Part shown: piece by piece, positions 53,135 through 61,828 of the stretch
Position numbering within the stretch: the stretch's first letter is position 1
Layout: the number at the start of each line of letters is the position of its first letter
From: Chitinispirillum sp.
Lineage (GTDB): Bacteria; Fibrobacterota; Chitinivibrionia; Chitinivibrionales; Chitinispirillaceae
Assembly (NCBI GenBank): GCA_007115975.1
Contig: SKJJ01000017.1
Coordinates: 1-64,000 of the forward strand
DNA length: 64,000 nt
Reading direction: 5' to 3'
Program-made: the position numbers and the translations under genes
Notes under the pieces: model-generated
What the model was told of the DNA's origin: nothing
The model's input: only the letters and a program-made list of their open reading frames with translations
The model's database searches: none

Positions 53135-54259
53135 TTACCTGAGACTATTGTACAGGTCTACAATAACACGTTCTGTCTGATCCCATGTTTTAAGTTCAGC
53201 GTGAGCACGCCCCTTTTTTGAAAGCTCCACTTTGAAGAGTTTGTTATCTGCTACTTTCAAACAATCGATTGCAAGTCCCTCAACATCCCCGCAATCTCTA
53301 TAAAGCACAGCATCTCCACCCGCTTCCTCGAGTCCGGTATTTCTTGAACAGATTACCGGCACTCTGCAGTACAAGGCTTCAATAACAGGAAAGCCAAAGC
53401 CCTCACAAATTGATGGAAATAAAAACAGGTCGCATTGTGAATACATCTTAACAAGAGTCTCTGTGTCGATATCACAAAAAAAGCGAATTCGATCACTGAA
53501 CGGAGATGATGTACAAAGCTTTTTCACTGACAAAACCTGCCTGTCAAGGGAACCAACAATGCGTAGTTCTCCATTATATCCCAATCCTGCAACCCGTTGA
53601 AAAACCCTGATTACTGTTTCAATATTTTTATTTGCAGTTTCCCCCATCGCCAGAATATATGGTGTGATATTTTGATTTCCAGACTGCATTCCTGAGTCAT
53701 ACACCGACTTAATCCTTTGATCAACACCAAGGGGAAGTACGAATACCTTGTGCTCATCGACGTCGAGGTATTCGACAATATCTCGTTTTACATAGTCTGA
53801 AATGGTAAGGATTGCGGCCACTTTTTTTAGTGCTTTTGCCTGCACTCTAAAAAAACTGCGAGTTTCGATGGGTGATAAGTCAGCACATTTAAGCGAGTTT
53901 AAATCATAGATAGTTGCAATGGTTTTCACCGGCGATAGCAGTGGCAGCGCCATAGAGCGTAAAGGCCCCAGCGACACCGTTGAGTGAAAGATACTGCATG
54001 ATGAGAATGCGAGGTCAAAAGGCCATAGCAACTGTTCCCAAATCCATTCCCGACACTGTGGCCTGTAAATTTTTTTATAAGTAAATTCCGAAAAAACGGG
54101 TTTATGGTTTTCACCACCAAAAAGTACAACATCTTTTGCTATTGAAGAGTAAGCAAGTCGTTGAAGAATATTCCATACTACCGTACCAACACCCCTTGAG
54201 GCGTAACTGCTTTCAAGCGGACGATAATCAAAAGCTATCTGAGAGCGTTTTTTTTTCAT
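53135..54259 (-). CDS. GT4-family glycosyltransferase
   Basis: A 374-residue GT-B transferase. It has FDYRPLESSYASRGVGTVVW at the N-terminus, IFHSTVSLGPL and TIYDL in the acceptor half, the donor-half opening TPYILAMGETANKNIETVIR, and the E-x7-E motif in CEGFGFPVIEALYCRVPVIC. It resembles mannosyl- and rhamnosyl-transferases of envelope polysaccharides. No polysaccharide cluster surrounds it; fapA is downstream. Confidence 0.88.
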   Translation of the reverse strand: MKKKRSQIAFDYRPLESSYASRGVGTVVWNILQRLAYSSIAKDVVLFGGENHKPVFSEFTYKKIYRPQCREWIWEQLLWPFDLAFSSCSIFHSTVSLGPLRSMALPLLSPVKTIATIYDLNSLKCADLSPIETRSFFRVQAKALKKVAAILTISDYVKRDIVEYLDVDEHKVFVLPLGVDQRIKSVYDSGMQSGNQNITPYILAMGETANKNIETVIRVFQRVAGLGYNGELRIVGSLDRQVLSVKKLCTSSPFSDRIRFFCDIDTETLVKMYSQCDLFLFPSICEGFGFPVIEALYCRVPVICSRNTGLEEAGGDAVLYRDCGDVEGLAIDCLKVADNKLFKVELSKKGRAHAELKTWDQTERVIVDLYNSLR

Positions 54260-54489
54260 AGTAAATTATTCAGGGATCTATCAAGGTTTCCTTAACAATA
54301 CCATAGCGTGGGTCTTGGTGTCAAGGTGTAAGCGAATAGAAGCAGTTGCTAATTATCATAAATTCAGTGCAGATTTACCTGGTGTGGCCTTGTGTATGGT
54401 ATATCACTCAAACAATAGCCGGGCAAGTAAAAGCACACCATATAAGAGATGTATGGTTAACCAGGAATCCAGGAACCTTGAGGATACAC

Positions 54490-55155
54490 TCAGTGCAGGT
54501 ATCTCATAAACCAATCGAACGCCAATTGCGCAACCTCATCGAGTGCCCCCTGCTCTTCGAAGAGATGGGTAGCTCCACGGACAACTTTCATCTCCTTTGC
54601 ATCGGCACCTAACTCATTTATGGCTCTGCTGTTGAGGTCGATGATGGGGTGGTCATTCCCGCCCACAATAAAAAGAGTAGGTGCGGTGACCTGACGGAGA
54701 AGAGATCCTGCCATATCTGCCCTGCCTCCTCTTGAAACGATAGCTTTAATTTCCGGTCTTCCAACGGAGGCAACAAGTGAAGCAGCCGCACCGGTACTTG
54801 CCCCAAAAAAACCTATGGGATAACTCTTAAGGTGCGGTTGCAGCAATACCCACCCAACAACACCGAAGAGCCTCTCTGAAAGCAATTCGATATGGAAGCG
54901 CAGATTAGCACTGATAAGATCCTGTTCCTCTTCTGATTTTGTTAGCAGGTCAAAGAGCAGGGTTGCATAGCACCCATTATTGAGGTACTGAGCAACAAAA
55001 CGATTTCTTGGGCTGTGACGGGTACTGCCGCTTCCATGGGCAAAAAGTACCAGCCCCTGTGCATTTTTGGGTATGTATAATGTGCCCTCAAGGGCAACAT
55101 CCTGTTGGGAAAGGTTTATTGTCAACTCTTGTACGGTCTCCGGTTTGATTTCCAT
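54490..55155 (-). CDS. Alpha/beta-hydrolase (dienelactone-hydrolase-like)
   Basis: A 221-residue hydrolase. FAHGSGSTRHSPRNRFVA is the oxyanion block of this subfamily, the nucleophile is Ser in GFFGASTGAAASL, the acid is Asp in VGGNDHPI and the base is His in GATHLFEE. This group often accompanies phosphoribosyltransferase-like genes. The substrate is unknown. Ribosome site AAGGAG precedes the ATG. There is no signal peptide. Confidence 0.88.
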   Translation of the reverse strand: MEIKPETVQELTINLSQQDVALEGTLYIPKNAQGLVLFAHGSGSTRHSPRNRFVAQYLNNGCYATLLFDLLTKSEEEQDLISANLRFHIELLSERLFGVVGWVLLQPHLKSYPIGFFGASTGAAASLVASVGRPEIKAIVSRGGRADMAGSLLRQVTAPTLFIVGGNDHPIIDLNSRAINELGADAKEMKVVRGATHLFEEQGALDEVAQLAFDWFMRYLH

Positions 55156-55247
55156 GTTCTCGTTCTCCTTGAAAAGCGGATAATTCCAACAATGAAGAGT
55201 TCAAATATCATGCCGTACATCTTACACATCAACTGCAACTCCGGGGT

Positions 55248-55424
55248 TCATGCTGAGACGAACTGCTCATGGAGATCCTTTCCACGGGCGTACATAGCAA
55301 CATCAGACACTGAATTATCCCGATATCCCCATACGACGTCACCACGCACCTAAGTAGGCCATTGTGCCAACATTTCTGTACCAGCACTTTCACAGACATT
55401 CTCTCCCTTTACATAAAAAGTCAC
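55248..55424 (-). pseudogene. Possible decayed small gene with an internal TAG
   Basis: One minus-strand frame runs from a GTG at 55424 with GENVCESAGTEMLAQWPT, meets TAG at 55352-55350, and continues in phase with VRGDVVWGYRDNSV, SDVAMYARGKDLHEQFVSA and then TGA. The second half has strongly protein-like composition. An ATG in another frame at 55399 has a better ribosome site, so a frameshifted gene is the other reading. No family is recognised. It lies just upstream of the hydrolase gene on the same strand. Confidence 0.3.
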
Positions 55425-55478
55425 AATATGAATGTTAAGTAATCTATTTTAACTCTTTATTTAGGGGCAAAAATAATT

Positions 55479-56129
55479 ATGGACCTTATCTATAACACCG
55501 ATAAATTTCAACTTAAGGACCCTTGCGGAACAGGGCAGACTTTCAAATTTATCCGACCAGCAGATCCAGATGAAGTCTTAGATGCGATTTCAAATGAGCA
55601 GTATGAAAAGGACCATTTCCTACCCTACTGGGCAGAGCTGTGGCCAAGCTCACAAGCCCTGTTCAACTACATCTTTTCCTTGCAGCTTCCTGCTCGAACC
55701 AAAGTAACAGAGCTTGGTTGCGGCCTTGGACACATCTCTTCTGTACTCGCTTTCAGAGGCCTAAATGTCCTGTCGATGGATATCTCCCCCATAGCTTGTA
55801 AATACGCGCATAAAAACATCATTCAAAATGGTGGCAACGCATCAGTTATCTGCTGTGACTGGCGATTTATTCCGATAAAGCCCCAAAGCAGTGATCTGAT
55901 CATTGCTGCAGATATTCTTTATGAGAGAAGATGGATTGAACCTGTTTTATTGACAATCAAGACAATTCTCAGACCAAAGGGGAAAGTACTCATAGCGGAT
56001 CCATGCAGGAAATTCTGGGAAGAGTTTAAATTCCAGGCGAAAAAGAGGGATTTTTCCGTTTCCGTGATTCATAAAGAGACAGTGAATGAAGAGAAGACGA
56101 TTGTTGAGATTTTGGAGATAAATCGTTAA
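55479..56129 (+). CDS. Class I SAM-dependent methyltransferase (METTL/methyltransferase-16-like)
   Basis: A 216-residue Rossmann-fold methyltransferase. SAM motif I is VTELGCGLGHISSVLA near residues 76-91, motif II is VLSMDISPIA, and DLIIAADILYERRWIEPV is motif IV with the Asp-Ile-Leu-Tyr seen in protein-lysine methyltransferases of the METTL20/21 type. LPYWAELWPSSQAL near residue 49 is also typical of that group. The protein target is unknown. No operon partner is evident. Confidence 0.82.
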   Translation: MDLIYNTDKFQLKDPCGTGQTFKFIRPADPDEVLDAISNEQYEKDHFLPYWAELWPSSQALFNYIFSLQLPARTKVTELGCGLGHISSVLAFRGLNVLSMDISPIACKYAHKNIIQNGGNASVICCDWRFIPIKPQSSDLIIAADILYERRWIEPVLLTIKTILRPKGKVLIADPCRKFWEEFKFQAKKRDFSVSVIHKETVNEEKTIVEILEINR

Positions 56130-56438
56130 TTGAGAAGAGAGTACCCAACTGCCCTGTATAACGGTAGGAGTCATCTTTTTTACTCTTTGAGAGCCCCCTA
56201 CCCCACAGTTATGGGCGAAGAGTGAGCAGAGGTGGAATCACTTTAGCTCCAGAAACAAGAGGGCAAGAAAAGATGAAGAGATAACCCCCGTTCTTCCTTT
56301 TGAGTGCTGATAACGCCTTTTAGCCCGGGATCTCCTTCACCTGAGAAAATAAGCCTTGCAAATATCACCCCTCAGGCCTCCAGAGGAGACTCCGGGGGCC
56401 TGAGGGCGACGATGCAGATGGACCCGCCCCCCCCACTT
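56130..56438. other. Gap with a large GC-rich hairpin
   Basis: About 310 bases between converging genes. CCCTCAGGCC (56369-56378) pairs with GGCCTGAGGG (56397-56406), with further pairs inside, for about 13 bp. It lies 30 bases beyond the purD stop and about 240 beyond the methyltransferase stop. There is no T-run. It may end the purD transcript. I see nothing else here. Confidence 0.5.
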
Positions 56439-57752
56439 TTATACAGTGGTCTTATTTTTAAGCCGTGCAAGACCTTTGGCAGCGATATCTCTTCTGAACG
56501 TTTTGCCTTCAAATTCGACTTCTGCGACTCCTTCATAAGACAAAGCAATAGCATCAATTAAGGTTTCTGCCCATGCACTTACCGCCAGAACCCTTCCACC
56601 GTTGGTCAACAATTGGTCATTTTCATCAATTGTAGTGCCCGCATGATAAATATCGAGATTAGCCAGAGAATGCTCAGCGTCATCGATACCGGTAATTCGC
56701 TTACCTTTTTCATATGGACCGGGGTACCCTTTACTTGCAAGTACCACAGCTACACAGAATCCGGAGTTGATAGTCCATTTTGTTTTGGCAAGAGTTCCGT
56801 TTGAGCAGGATTTGAAAATTTCATACCAATCACATTGCACCAACGGAAGCACGGCCTGAGTTTCAGGGTCACCGAATCTGCAGTTGTACTCAACCACCCT
56901 GGGCCCCTGTGGAGTGATCATAACGCCCACATACAGCAGTCCCTTATACCGGCACCCTTCCTGATTCATTGCACTGATAGTGGGAACAATAATATCCATT
57001 TCAATTTTTGAAAGCATCTGCTGATCGACAATCGGTGCAGGTGCATAAGCACCCATCCCCCCGGTGTTGGGCCCCTTATCCCTGTCGCCTATAGCCTTAT
57101 GATCCTGAGAAACGGGTAGTATTTTATAGTTGATACCATCGGTTAAAACAAAGACAGAAGCTTCTTCGCCCGTCATCTTCTCCTCTATGACCACAGTTTG
57201 TCCGGCTGAACCGAACTCTTTTGTATCATATATCTGTTGGAGTGTGCTTTTCGCCTGTTCCATAGTGTCACAAACCACTGCACCCTTACCTGCAGCAAGT
57301 CCGCTGACCTTTATAACGGTCGGTACGCCATTTTTTTCAAGATACGACAAAGCTTTTTCTTTTGAGTCAAAGAGTTGATAATCGGCAGTCGGAATACCAT
57401 ATTTTTTCATCAGATCTTTTGAAAAAGCCTTGCTTCCTTCAATCCTTGCGGCGTCTTTGGATGGGCCAAAGATTGACAGTCCTTTTTTCTGAAAAGAGTC
57501 AACAACACCTTCTGTCAAAGGTACCTCAGGTCCGACGATAGTCAGTTCAATTTGATTTTCCTGTGCCCAATCGGCCAGTTCATCCCAATTATCAATCTTC
57601 TTGGTTACAAGCATACACCCGTCTTTTTCCATACCCGGATTTCCTGGATATGCATACATGCACAGCGCTCTGTCAGACCTTAAAAGCGCCTTAAGTATGG
57701 CATGTTCTCTGCCACCACTGCCGATTATCAGAACTGTATTCATGAAATCCAT
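56439..57752 (-). CDS. purD: Phosphoribosylamine-glycine ligase
   Basis: PurD joins phosphoribosylamine and glycine with ATP, step two of de novo purine synthesis. The 437 residues show VLIIGSGGREHAILKAL at the N-terminus, the ATP-grasp blocks VIKVSGLAAGKGAVVCDT and GPNTGGMGAYAPAP, then YVGVMITPQGPRVVEYNCRF and GDPETQAVLPLV. Length is normal. AGGAG precedes the ATG by eight bases. It follows the unknown 214-residue gene by 18 bases. Both share a leader with a terminator. Confidence 0.97.
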   Translation of the reverse strand: MDFMNTVLIIGSGGREHAILKALLRSDRALCMYAYPGNPGMEKDGCMLVTKKIDNWDELADWAQENQIELTIVGPEVPLTEGVVDSFQKKGLSIFGPSKDAARIEGSKAFSKDLMKKYGIPTADYQLFDSKEKALSYLEKNGVPTVIKVSGLAAGKGAVVCDTMEQAKSTLQQIYDTKEFGSAGQTVVIEEKMTGEEASVFVLTDGINYKILPVSQDHKAIGDRDKGPNTGGMGAYAPAPIVDQQMLSKIEMDIIVPTISAMNQEGCRYKGLLYVGVMITPQGPRVVEYNCRFGDPETQAVLPLVQCDWYEIFKSCSNGTLAKTKWTINSGFCVAVVLASKGYPGPYEKGKRITGIDDAEHSLANLDIYHAGTTIDENDQLLTNGGRVLAVSAWAETLIDAIALSYEGVAEVEFEGKTFRRDIAAKGLARLKNKTTV

Positions 57753-57770
57753 AGTAAATTCTCCTGCCTG

Positions 57771-58415
57771 CTATTCACTTTCTTCGTCATCACTGTGGGG
57801 TTGAAGCCTAGCTGTTTCTTCAATATACTTTTCGGTTATATCGTTTTTACTGTCCAGGTGTTCAATAATTTTCATGGTATTCTCTTCGTTGAGGATAATC
57901 CGAGCCTGGCGTGTAAGTTTGGCCTTGAAATCCCATGATAGGAGAACATCAGGCGTCACTTCAAATGCCTCTTCAATGCTTACAAATCTCTGTTCATCTC
58001 CCCGCAGCGCTAGACAGCGCGGTTCATCAAGACAGGTAAAGTCGGAGCAAAAACGTATGTGCGCTTTTTTTACATCGGCAATTTTATTTACTTTTATGTA
58101 CCCGGTAACAAAAAACCGATCTTTGTAATCGGCGTTGGTCCCCTGGTACTTTGTAACAAAAATAACATATCGCAGTTTAGATTTTACAAAGGCTGTTCTG
58201 ATTTTGCTTCTAGAACAACCGTAGAATCCATAGGTTGCAGACTCATAATTGGGCTCAGGAAGTATGTCACTTGGGTACTCTTCCGGAACTTCACGGATAG
58301 GGATTTCTGAAACGGGATCCGTGGAGTAGAACACCACCATGGCAGTGTTTGAAGCTCTGTAATCTTGCCACAGGGCAGAGTCAACCGATCTGCCCATAGA
58401 ACTCATATTGGCCAT
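57771..58415 (-). CDS. Conserved-looking protein of unknown function, upstream of purD
   Basis: A 214-residue soluble protein with no family I can name. It has a beta-rich centre (RYVIFVTKYQGTNADYKDRF, then FVTGYIKVNKIADVKKAHIR), several cysteines (FYGCSRSK, RFCSDFTCLDEPRCLALRG), and a C-terminal helical stretch (LTRQARIILNEENTMKIIEH) with an acidic tail HSDDEESE. A nucleotide-modification or RNA-related role is only a guess. AGGAG precedes the ATG. It is the first gene of the purD operon. Confidence 0.75.
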   Translation of the reverse strand: MANMSSMGRSVDSALWQDYRASNTAMVVFYSTDPVSEIPIREVPEEYPSDILPEPNYESATYGFYGCSRSKIRTAFVKSKLRYVIFVTKYQGTNADYKDRFFVTGYIKVNKIADVKKAHIRFCSDFTCLDEPRCLALRGDEQRFVSIEEAFEVTPDVLLSWDFKAKLTRQARIILNEENTMKIIEHLDSKNDITEKYIEETARLQPHSDDEESE

Positions 58416-58438
58416 TTTTTACTCCTGTTTGTCTGAGG

Positions 58439-58472
58439 AAAAAATAGAGCCCGTATAAATACATACGGGCTC
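58439..58472 (-). terminator. Intrinsic terminator in the leader of the purD operon (attenuator candidate)
   Basis: On the minus strand GAGCCCGTAT, a six-base loop and ATACGGGCTC form a perfect 10-bp stem, followed by TATTTTTT. It lies only about 14 bases before the ribosome site of the first gene and downstream of the likely promoter, so transcripts must read through it. Confidence 0.75.
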
Positions 58473-58508
58473 CACTGATCTATTCGGATAAATGTCTTCT
58501 ACCCTTTA

Positions 58509-58537
58509 AAGATAAACAACATCAACCTTGCTGTCAA
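58509..58537 (-). promoter_or_regulatory. Promoter of the purD operon
   Basis: On the minus strand a perfect TTGACA (58537-58532), 17 bases, then TATCTT (58514-58509). Transcription would start near 58502, giving a leader of about 87 bases that contains the terminator hairpin. Confidence 0.6.
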
Positions 58538-58813
58538 TACCAGAGACCGTGTAGTTGATTGTTTCCAACAATTAACCCTGGAGAAACGGGGTGATAATTG
58601 CTTTGTAGAGAGAGTAAGGGTATGCATCAAAGCATTCAGCCATACCCGGAATAGAGGTGTTTGGTGGGCAGGCATAAAATACTTATCAAAAGTCATGTTA
58701 TGTACAGCCCCAAAAAAGTATATTATCAGATTGATTTAGCTGAATTCTTGTTTTTAGATTCGAATGAGTACGGTTTGGGGAAGTATACATTAACTCACAG
58801 GAGGATGATCACG

Positions 58814-60280
58814 ATGTACATAATTGAAGTAGCCTCAGAAATGGCCCCATTGGCGAAAGTAGGCGGTCTTGCAGATGTGGTACTGGGACTCTCAAGGGAA
58901 ATCTCCATCCGGGGAAACAGCGTAGAGATCATCCTTCCCAAGTATGATTGTATGCGGTACGATCTTATCTTCGGCCTCACCCCTACCTACCATGATCTGC
59001 AGGTGCCCTGGGGAGACGGGGTTATCAGTTGTACTGTATGGTTTGGATTTGTAAGTGATCAGAAATGTTTTTTTATCGAGCCCCACTCACCGGAGAACTT
59101 CTTTAACCGCAACACCTTCTATGGGTGTACTGATGATGTACAGCGCTTTGCTTTTTTCTCCAAGGCAGCTCTGGAATTCATCCTTAAAACAGACAAACGC
59201 CCTGATGTTATCCACTGCCATGACTGGCAGACTGGTTTGGTTCCGGTAATGCTTGCAGAGATGTATCAACATGCAGGAATGAGCAATCAGCGGGTATGCT
59301 ACACTATTCACAACTTTAAGCATCAGGGAGTTTTTGGTGGGGATATTCTGCATGCCACAGGACTTCATCGACCCGACTATTACTACCAGTACGAAAAACT
59401 CAGGGACAACAGCAACCCCTCCGTTCTCAACTGTATGAAAGGGGGAATAGTTTATTCCAACTTTGTCTCAACAGTGTCACCCCGCCACGCCTTTGAAGCC
59501 CGGTTTACCGATCAGGGCCATGGACTGGGAGACACTCTTAACCGACACCAGGAAAAATTTGGTGGTGTACTTAATGGTGTGGACTATAACACCTGGAATC
59601 CTGAAATTGACCATCATATTCCGGCAAAATATACTTGTGACACCATACAGGATAAGTACCACAACAAAGATGCTTTAAGAGACCGGTTCTGGCTGACTAA
59701 AGATATGAAGCCCATAATAGCGTATATCGGCAGGCTTGATGAGCAAAAGGGGCTTGATCTCATATACCATGCAGCCTTTCACTCCCTGAACCGGGGAGCA
59801 CAATTTATCCTCCTTGGCTCCGGCTCCAATAATGAGATCAACAATAAATTTGGTCATTTAAAAAACCAACTCAATAACAGTCCCGATTGCCACATAGAGA
59901 TCGGTTTTAATGAAGAGCTTGCTCATCTTATCTATGCAGGAGCAGACATGGTGATAGTTCCCAGTGTCTTTGAACCCTGCGGGCTTACGCAGCTAATCGC
60001 TATGCGATATGGCACAATACCGATTGTCAGGGCTGTGGGCGGGCTTTACGATACGGTTTTTGACAAAGATCACGCTCACTCCTGGGAACGTAATGGCTTT
60101 ACCTTTAATGACCTTGATACCTATGCAATAGAATCAACAATGAACCGAGCGATAAGCCTCTTTTACGATTACCCGCACGATTTTCGCCAGCTTATGATTA
60201 ATGGAATGAAAAGTGACTATTCCTGGAGAAGACCCGGGGAGAATTATGTAAACATATTCGATTATATTCGCCACAAATAA
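58814..60280 (+). CDS. glgA: Glycogen synthase, GT5
   Basis: GlgA extends alpha-1,4-glucan from a nucleotide-glucose donor (ADP-glucose in most bacteria). The 488 residues carry the donor loop EMAPLAKVGGLADVVLGL at 8-25, HCHDWQTGLVPV, HNFKHQGVFGGD, GVLNGVDYNTWNP, IGRLDEQKGLDLI and the C-terminal EPCGLTQLIAMRYG and VRAVGGLYDTV. The start is the ATG at 58814 with AGGAGG upstream; the longer frame from 58661 is not coding. It forms an operon with the GH57 gene. No glgC is in view. Confidence 0.96.
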   Translation: MYIIEVASEMAPLAKVGGLADVVLGLSREISIRGNSVEIILPKYDCMRYDLIFGLTPTYHDLQVPWGDGVISCTVWFGFVSDQKCFFIEPHSPENFFNRNTFYGCTDDVQRFAFFSKAALEFILKTDKRPDVIHCHDWQTGLVPVMLAEMYQHAGMSNQRVCYTIHNFKHQGVFGGDILHATGLHRPDYYYQYEKLRDNSNPSVLNCMKGGIVYSNFVSTVSPRHAFEARFTDQGHGLGDTLNRHQEKFGGVLNGVDYNTWNPEIDHHIPAKYTCDTIQDKYHNKDALRDRFWLTKDMKPIIAYIGRLDEQKGLDLIYHAAFHSLNRGAQFILLGSGSNNEINNKFGHLKNQLNNSPDCHIEIGFNEELAHLIYAGADMVIVPSVFEPCGLTQLIAMRYGTIPIVRAVGGLYDTVFDKDHAHSWERNGFTFNDLDTYAIESTMNRAISLFYDYPHDFRQLMINGMKSDYSWRRPGENYVNIFDYIRHK

Positions 60281-60306
60281 TGAATAATTTTCAAGGAGAG
60301 TGAACA

Positions 60307-61773
60307 ATGTCTGCATCAGCACCGATCCCGGAAACAATCGATGGTATTCCCAATATTGCAATCACCAAACAAGTTGAAGAGAAGATTGCCTCAAGTCGCA
60401 ATCAGCAGGCATTTGGGCCAAAGAGCGATGTTCAGTTCAACAACATTAAAAGTGCCTGCGCAATTGCTCTTCACATGCAACAACCACTCATCCCTGCAGG
60501 TGGAGGTGACCTCCGCACGGCCGGTATCATCAGCAATCTTCAATACATGATGGAGAATCAGGGTATCGGTGATAACCACAATGCTCCGGTTTTCGCCTGG
60601 TGTTACAAAAGAATAGGTGAATTTGTACCGCAACTTCTGGCCGAAGGCAAACAGCCAAGAGCAATGCTTGAATACTCCGGCGAGCTGTTGTTTGGACTAA
60701 GGCAGATGGGGCAACACGATGTCATTGACTCACTTAAACATATTACCACCGATCCTTCCATGTACCATACCGTTGAGTGGTTGGGGTGCCCCTGGGGACA
60801 TGCCGTTGCACCGTCAACCCCGGTTCAGGATTACAGACTCAATGTACAGGCATGGCAGCAATACTTTGCAGCAACGTTTGGTATCGATGCTCTTGAGCGG
60901 GTAAGAGGTTTTTCTCCCTCAGAGATGGCTCTGCCCAATCACCCCGATACAGCATACGAGTTTGTGAAAACACTTGTGGACTGCGGGTATAAGTGGGTTC
61001 TCATTCAGGAACACACAGTGGAACTTCCCAATGGTGGAGGAATAGAGCAGAGACATCTCCCCCATCGTCTGGTGTGTAAGAACAGCTCCGGTGAAGAGGT
61101 GAGCATCATTGCAATAATCAAAACCCAGGGCAGCGATACAAAGCTTGTAGCCCAGATGCAGCCCTACTATGAAGCCAAAAGCCTCTCAAGGTGGGAATTA
61201 AAAGGCAAACAGATCCCGCCACTGGTCACACAGATTGCAGACGGCGAAAACGGTGGTGTGATGATGAATGAGTTTCCATCCAAATATATGGAAGTGGTAC
61301 GCGAAGCAAGCCATTCCGAAACACCGATGATGAATGCAAGCGAATATCTGGAGTTTCTCTCAGATGCAGGAATCACAGAGAAGGATTTCACCCCCATACA
61401 ACCGATACTGCAAAAAAGGATATGGGACCGTTTCACCGATGGGTCAGGGCCAGAGAAGATGAAAAAGGTGATCGAAGAGATAAAGAAGGAAGATGACCGG
61501 TTTCATATGGAGGGTGGCAGCTGGACCAATGACATCTCTTGGGTTCAGGGTTATCAGGATGTGATGGATCCGATCGATAAGCTGAGTGCTCTTTTCAGTG
61601 AGAAAGTCCTCAGTAAAGGCACTCCTAAAAACAACACCAACTACATGAACGCCCTGTACCATCTGCTGGTATCCCAGACAAGCTGCTATCGGTACTGGGG
61701 GCAGGGTTTATGGACTGATTACGCAAAAGAGATTTGCAGGCGCGGGATGGAGATTATTAATAGTGAGTTTTGA
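60307..61773 (+). CDS. GH57-family glycoside hydrolase
   Basis: A 488-residue cytoplasmic enzyme of family GH57, which includes alpha-amylases, 4-alpha-glucanotransferases and branching enzymes. The likely nucleophile is Glu206 (GFSPSEMALP) and the acid/base Asp312 (ADGENGG). The usual HxHQP motif at the N-terminus is HMQQP here (His56), so the second His is replaced by Gln. Residues 150-170 have WLGCPWGHAVAPS, the second motif region. It starts 27 bases after glgA with AAGGAG, so it acts on the polymer GlgA makes. Branching or trimming cannot be told apart from sequence. Confidence 0.85.
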   Translation: MSASAPIPETIDGIPNIAITKQVEEKIASSRNQQAFGPKSDVQFNNIKSACAIALHMQQPLIPAGGGDLRTAGIISNLQYMMENQGIGDNHNAPVFAWCYKRIGEFVPQLLAEGKQPRAMLEYSGELLFGLRQMGQHDVIDSLKHITTDPSMYHTVEWLGCPWGHAVAPSTPVQDYRLNVQAWQQYFAATFGIDALERVRGFSPSEMALPNHPDTAYEFVKTLVDCGYKWVLIQEHTVELPNGGGIEQRHLPHRLVCKNSSGEEVSIIAIIKTQGSDTKLVAQMQPYYEAKSLSRWELKGKQIPPLVTQIADGENGGVMMNEFPSKYMEVVREASHSETPMMNASEYLEFLSDAGITEKDFTPIQPILQKRIWDRFTDGSGPEKMKKVIEEIKKEDDRFHMEGGSWTNDISWVQGYQDVMDPIDKLSALFSEKVLSKGTPKNNTNYMNALYHLLVSQTSCYRYWGQGLWTDYAKEICRRGMEIINSEF

Positions 61774-61786
61774 AAGTGTGAATAAC

Positions 61787-61821
61787 AGGTACCCGTACGG
61801 TCTTATCTTCTACGGGTACCT
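61787..61821. terminator. Bidirectional terminator between GH57 and cyclase genes
   Basis: AGGTACCCGTA and TACGGGTACCT make a perfect 11-bp stem around a 13-base loop, placed between converging genes. T-runs are short. Confidence 0.65.
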
Positions 61822-61828
61822 CACTTAG

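Noticed and set aside
58499-58696. A 65-codon minus-strand frame upstream of the purD leader
   Set aside because: It ends just inside the mapped promoter region and lacks a ribosome site; other frames look equally protein-like, so none is convincing.
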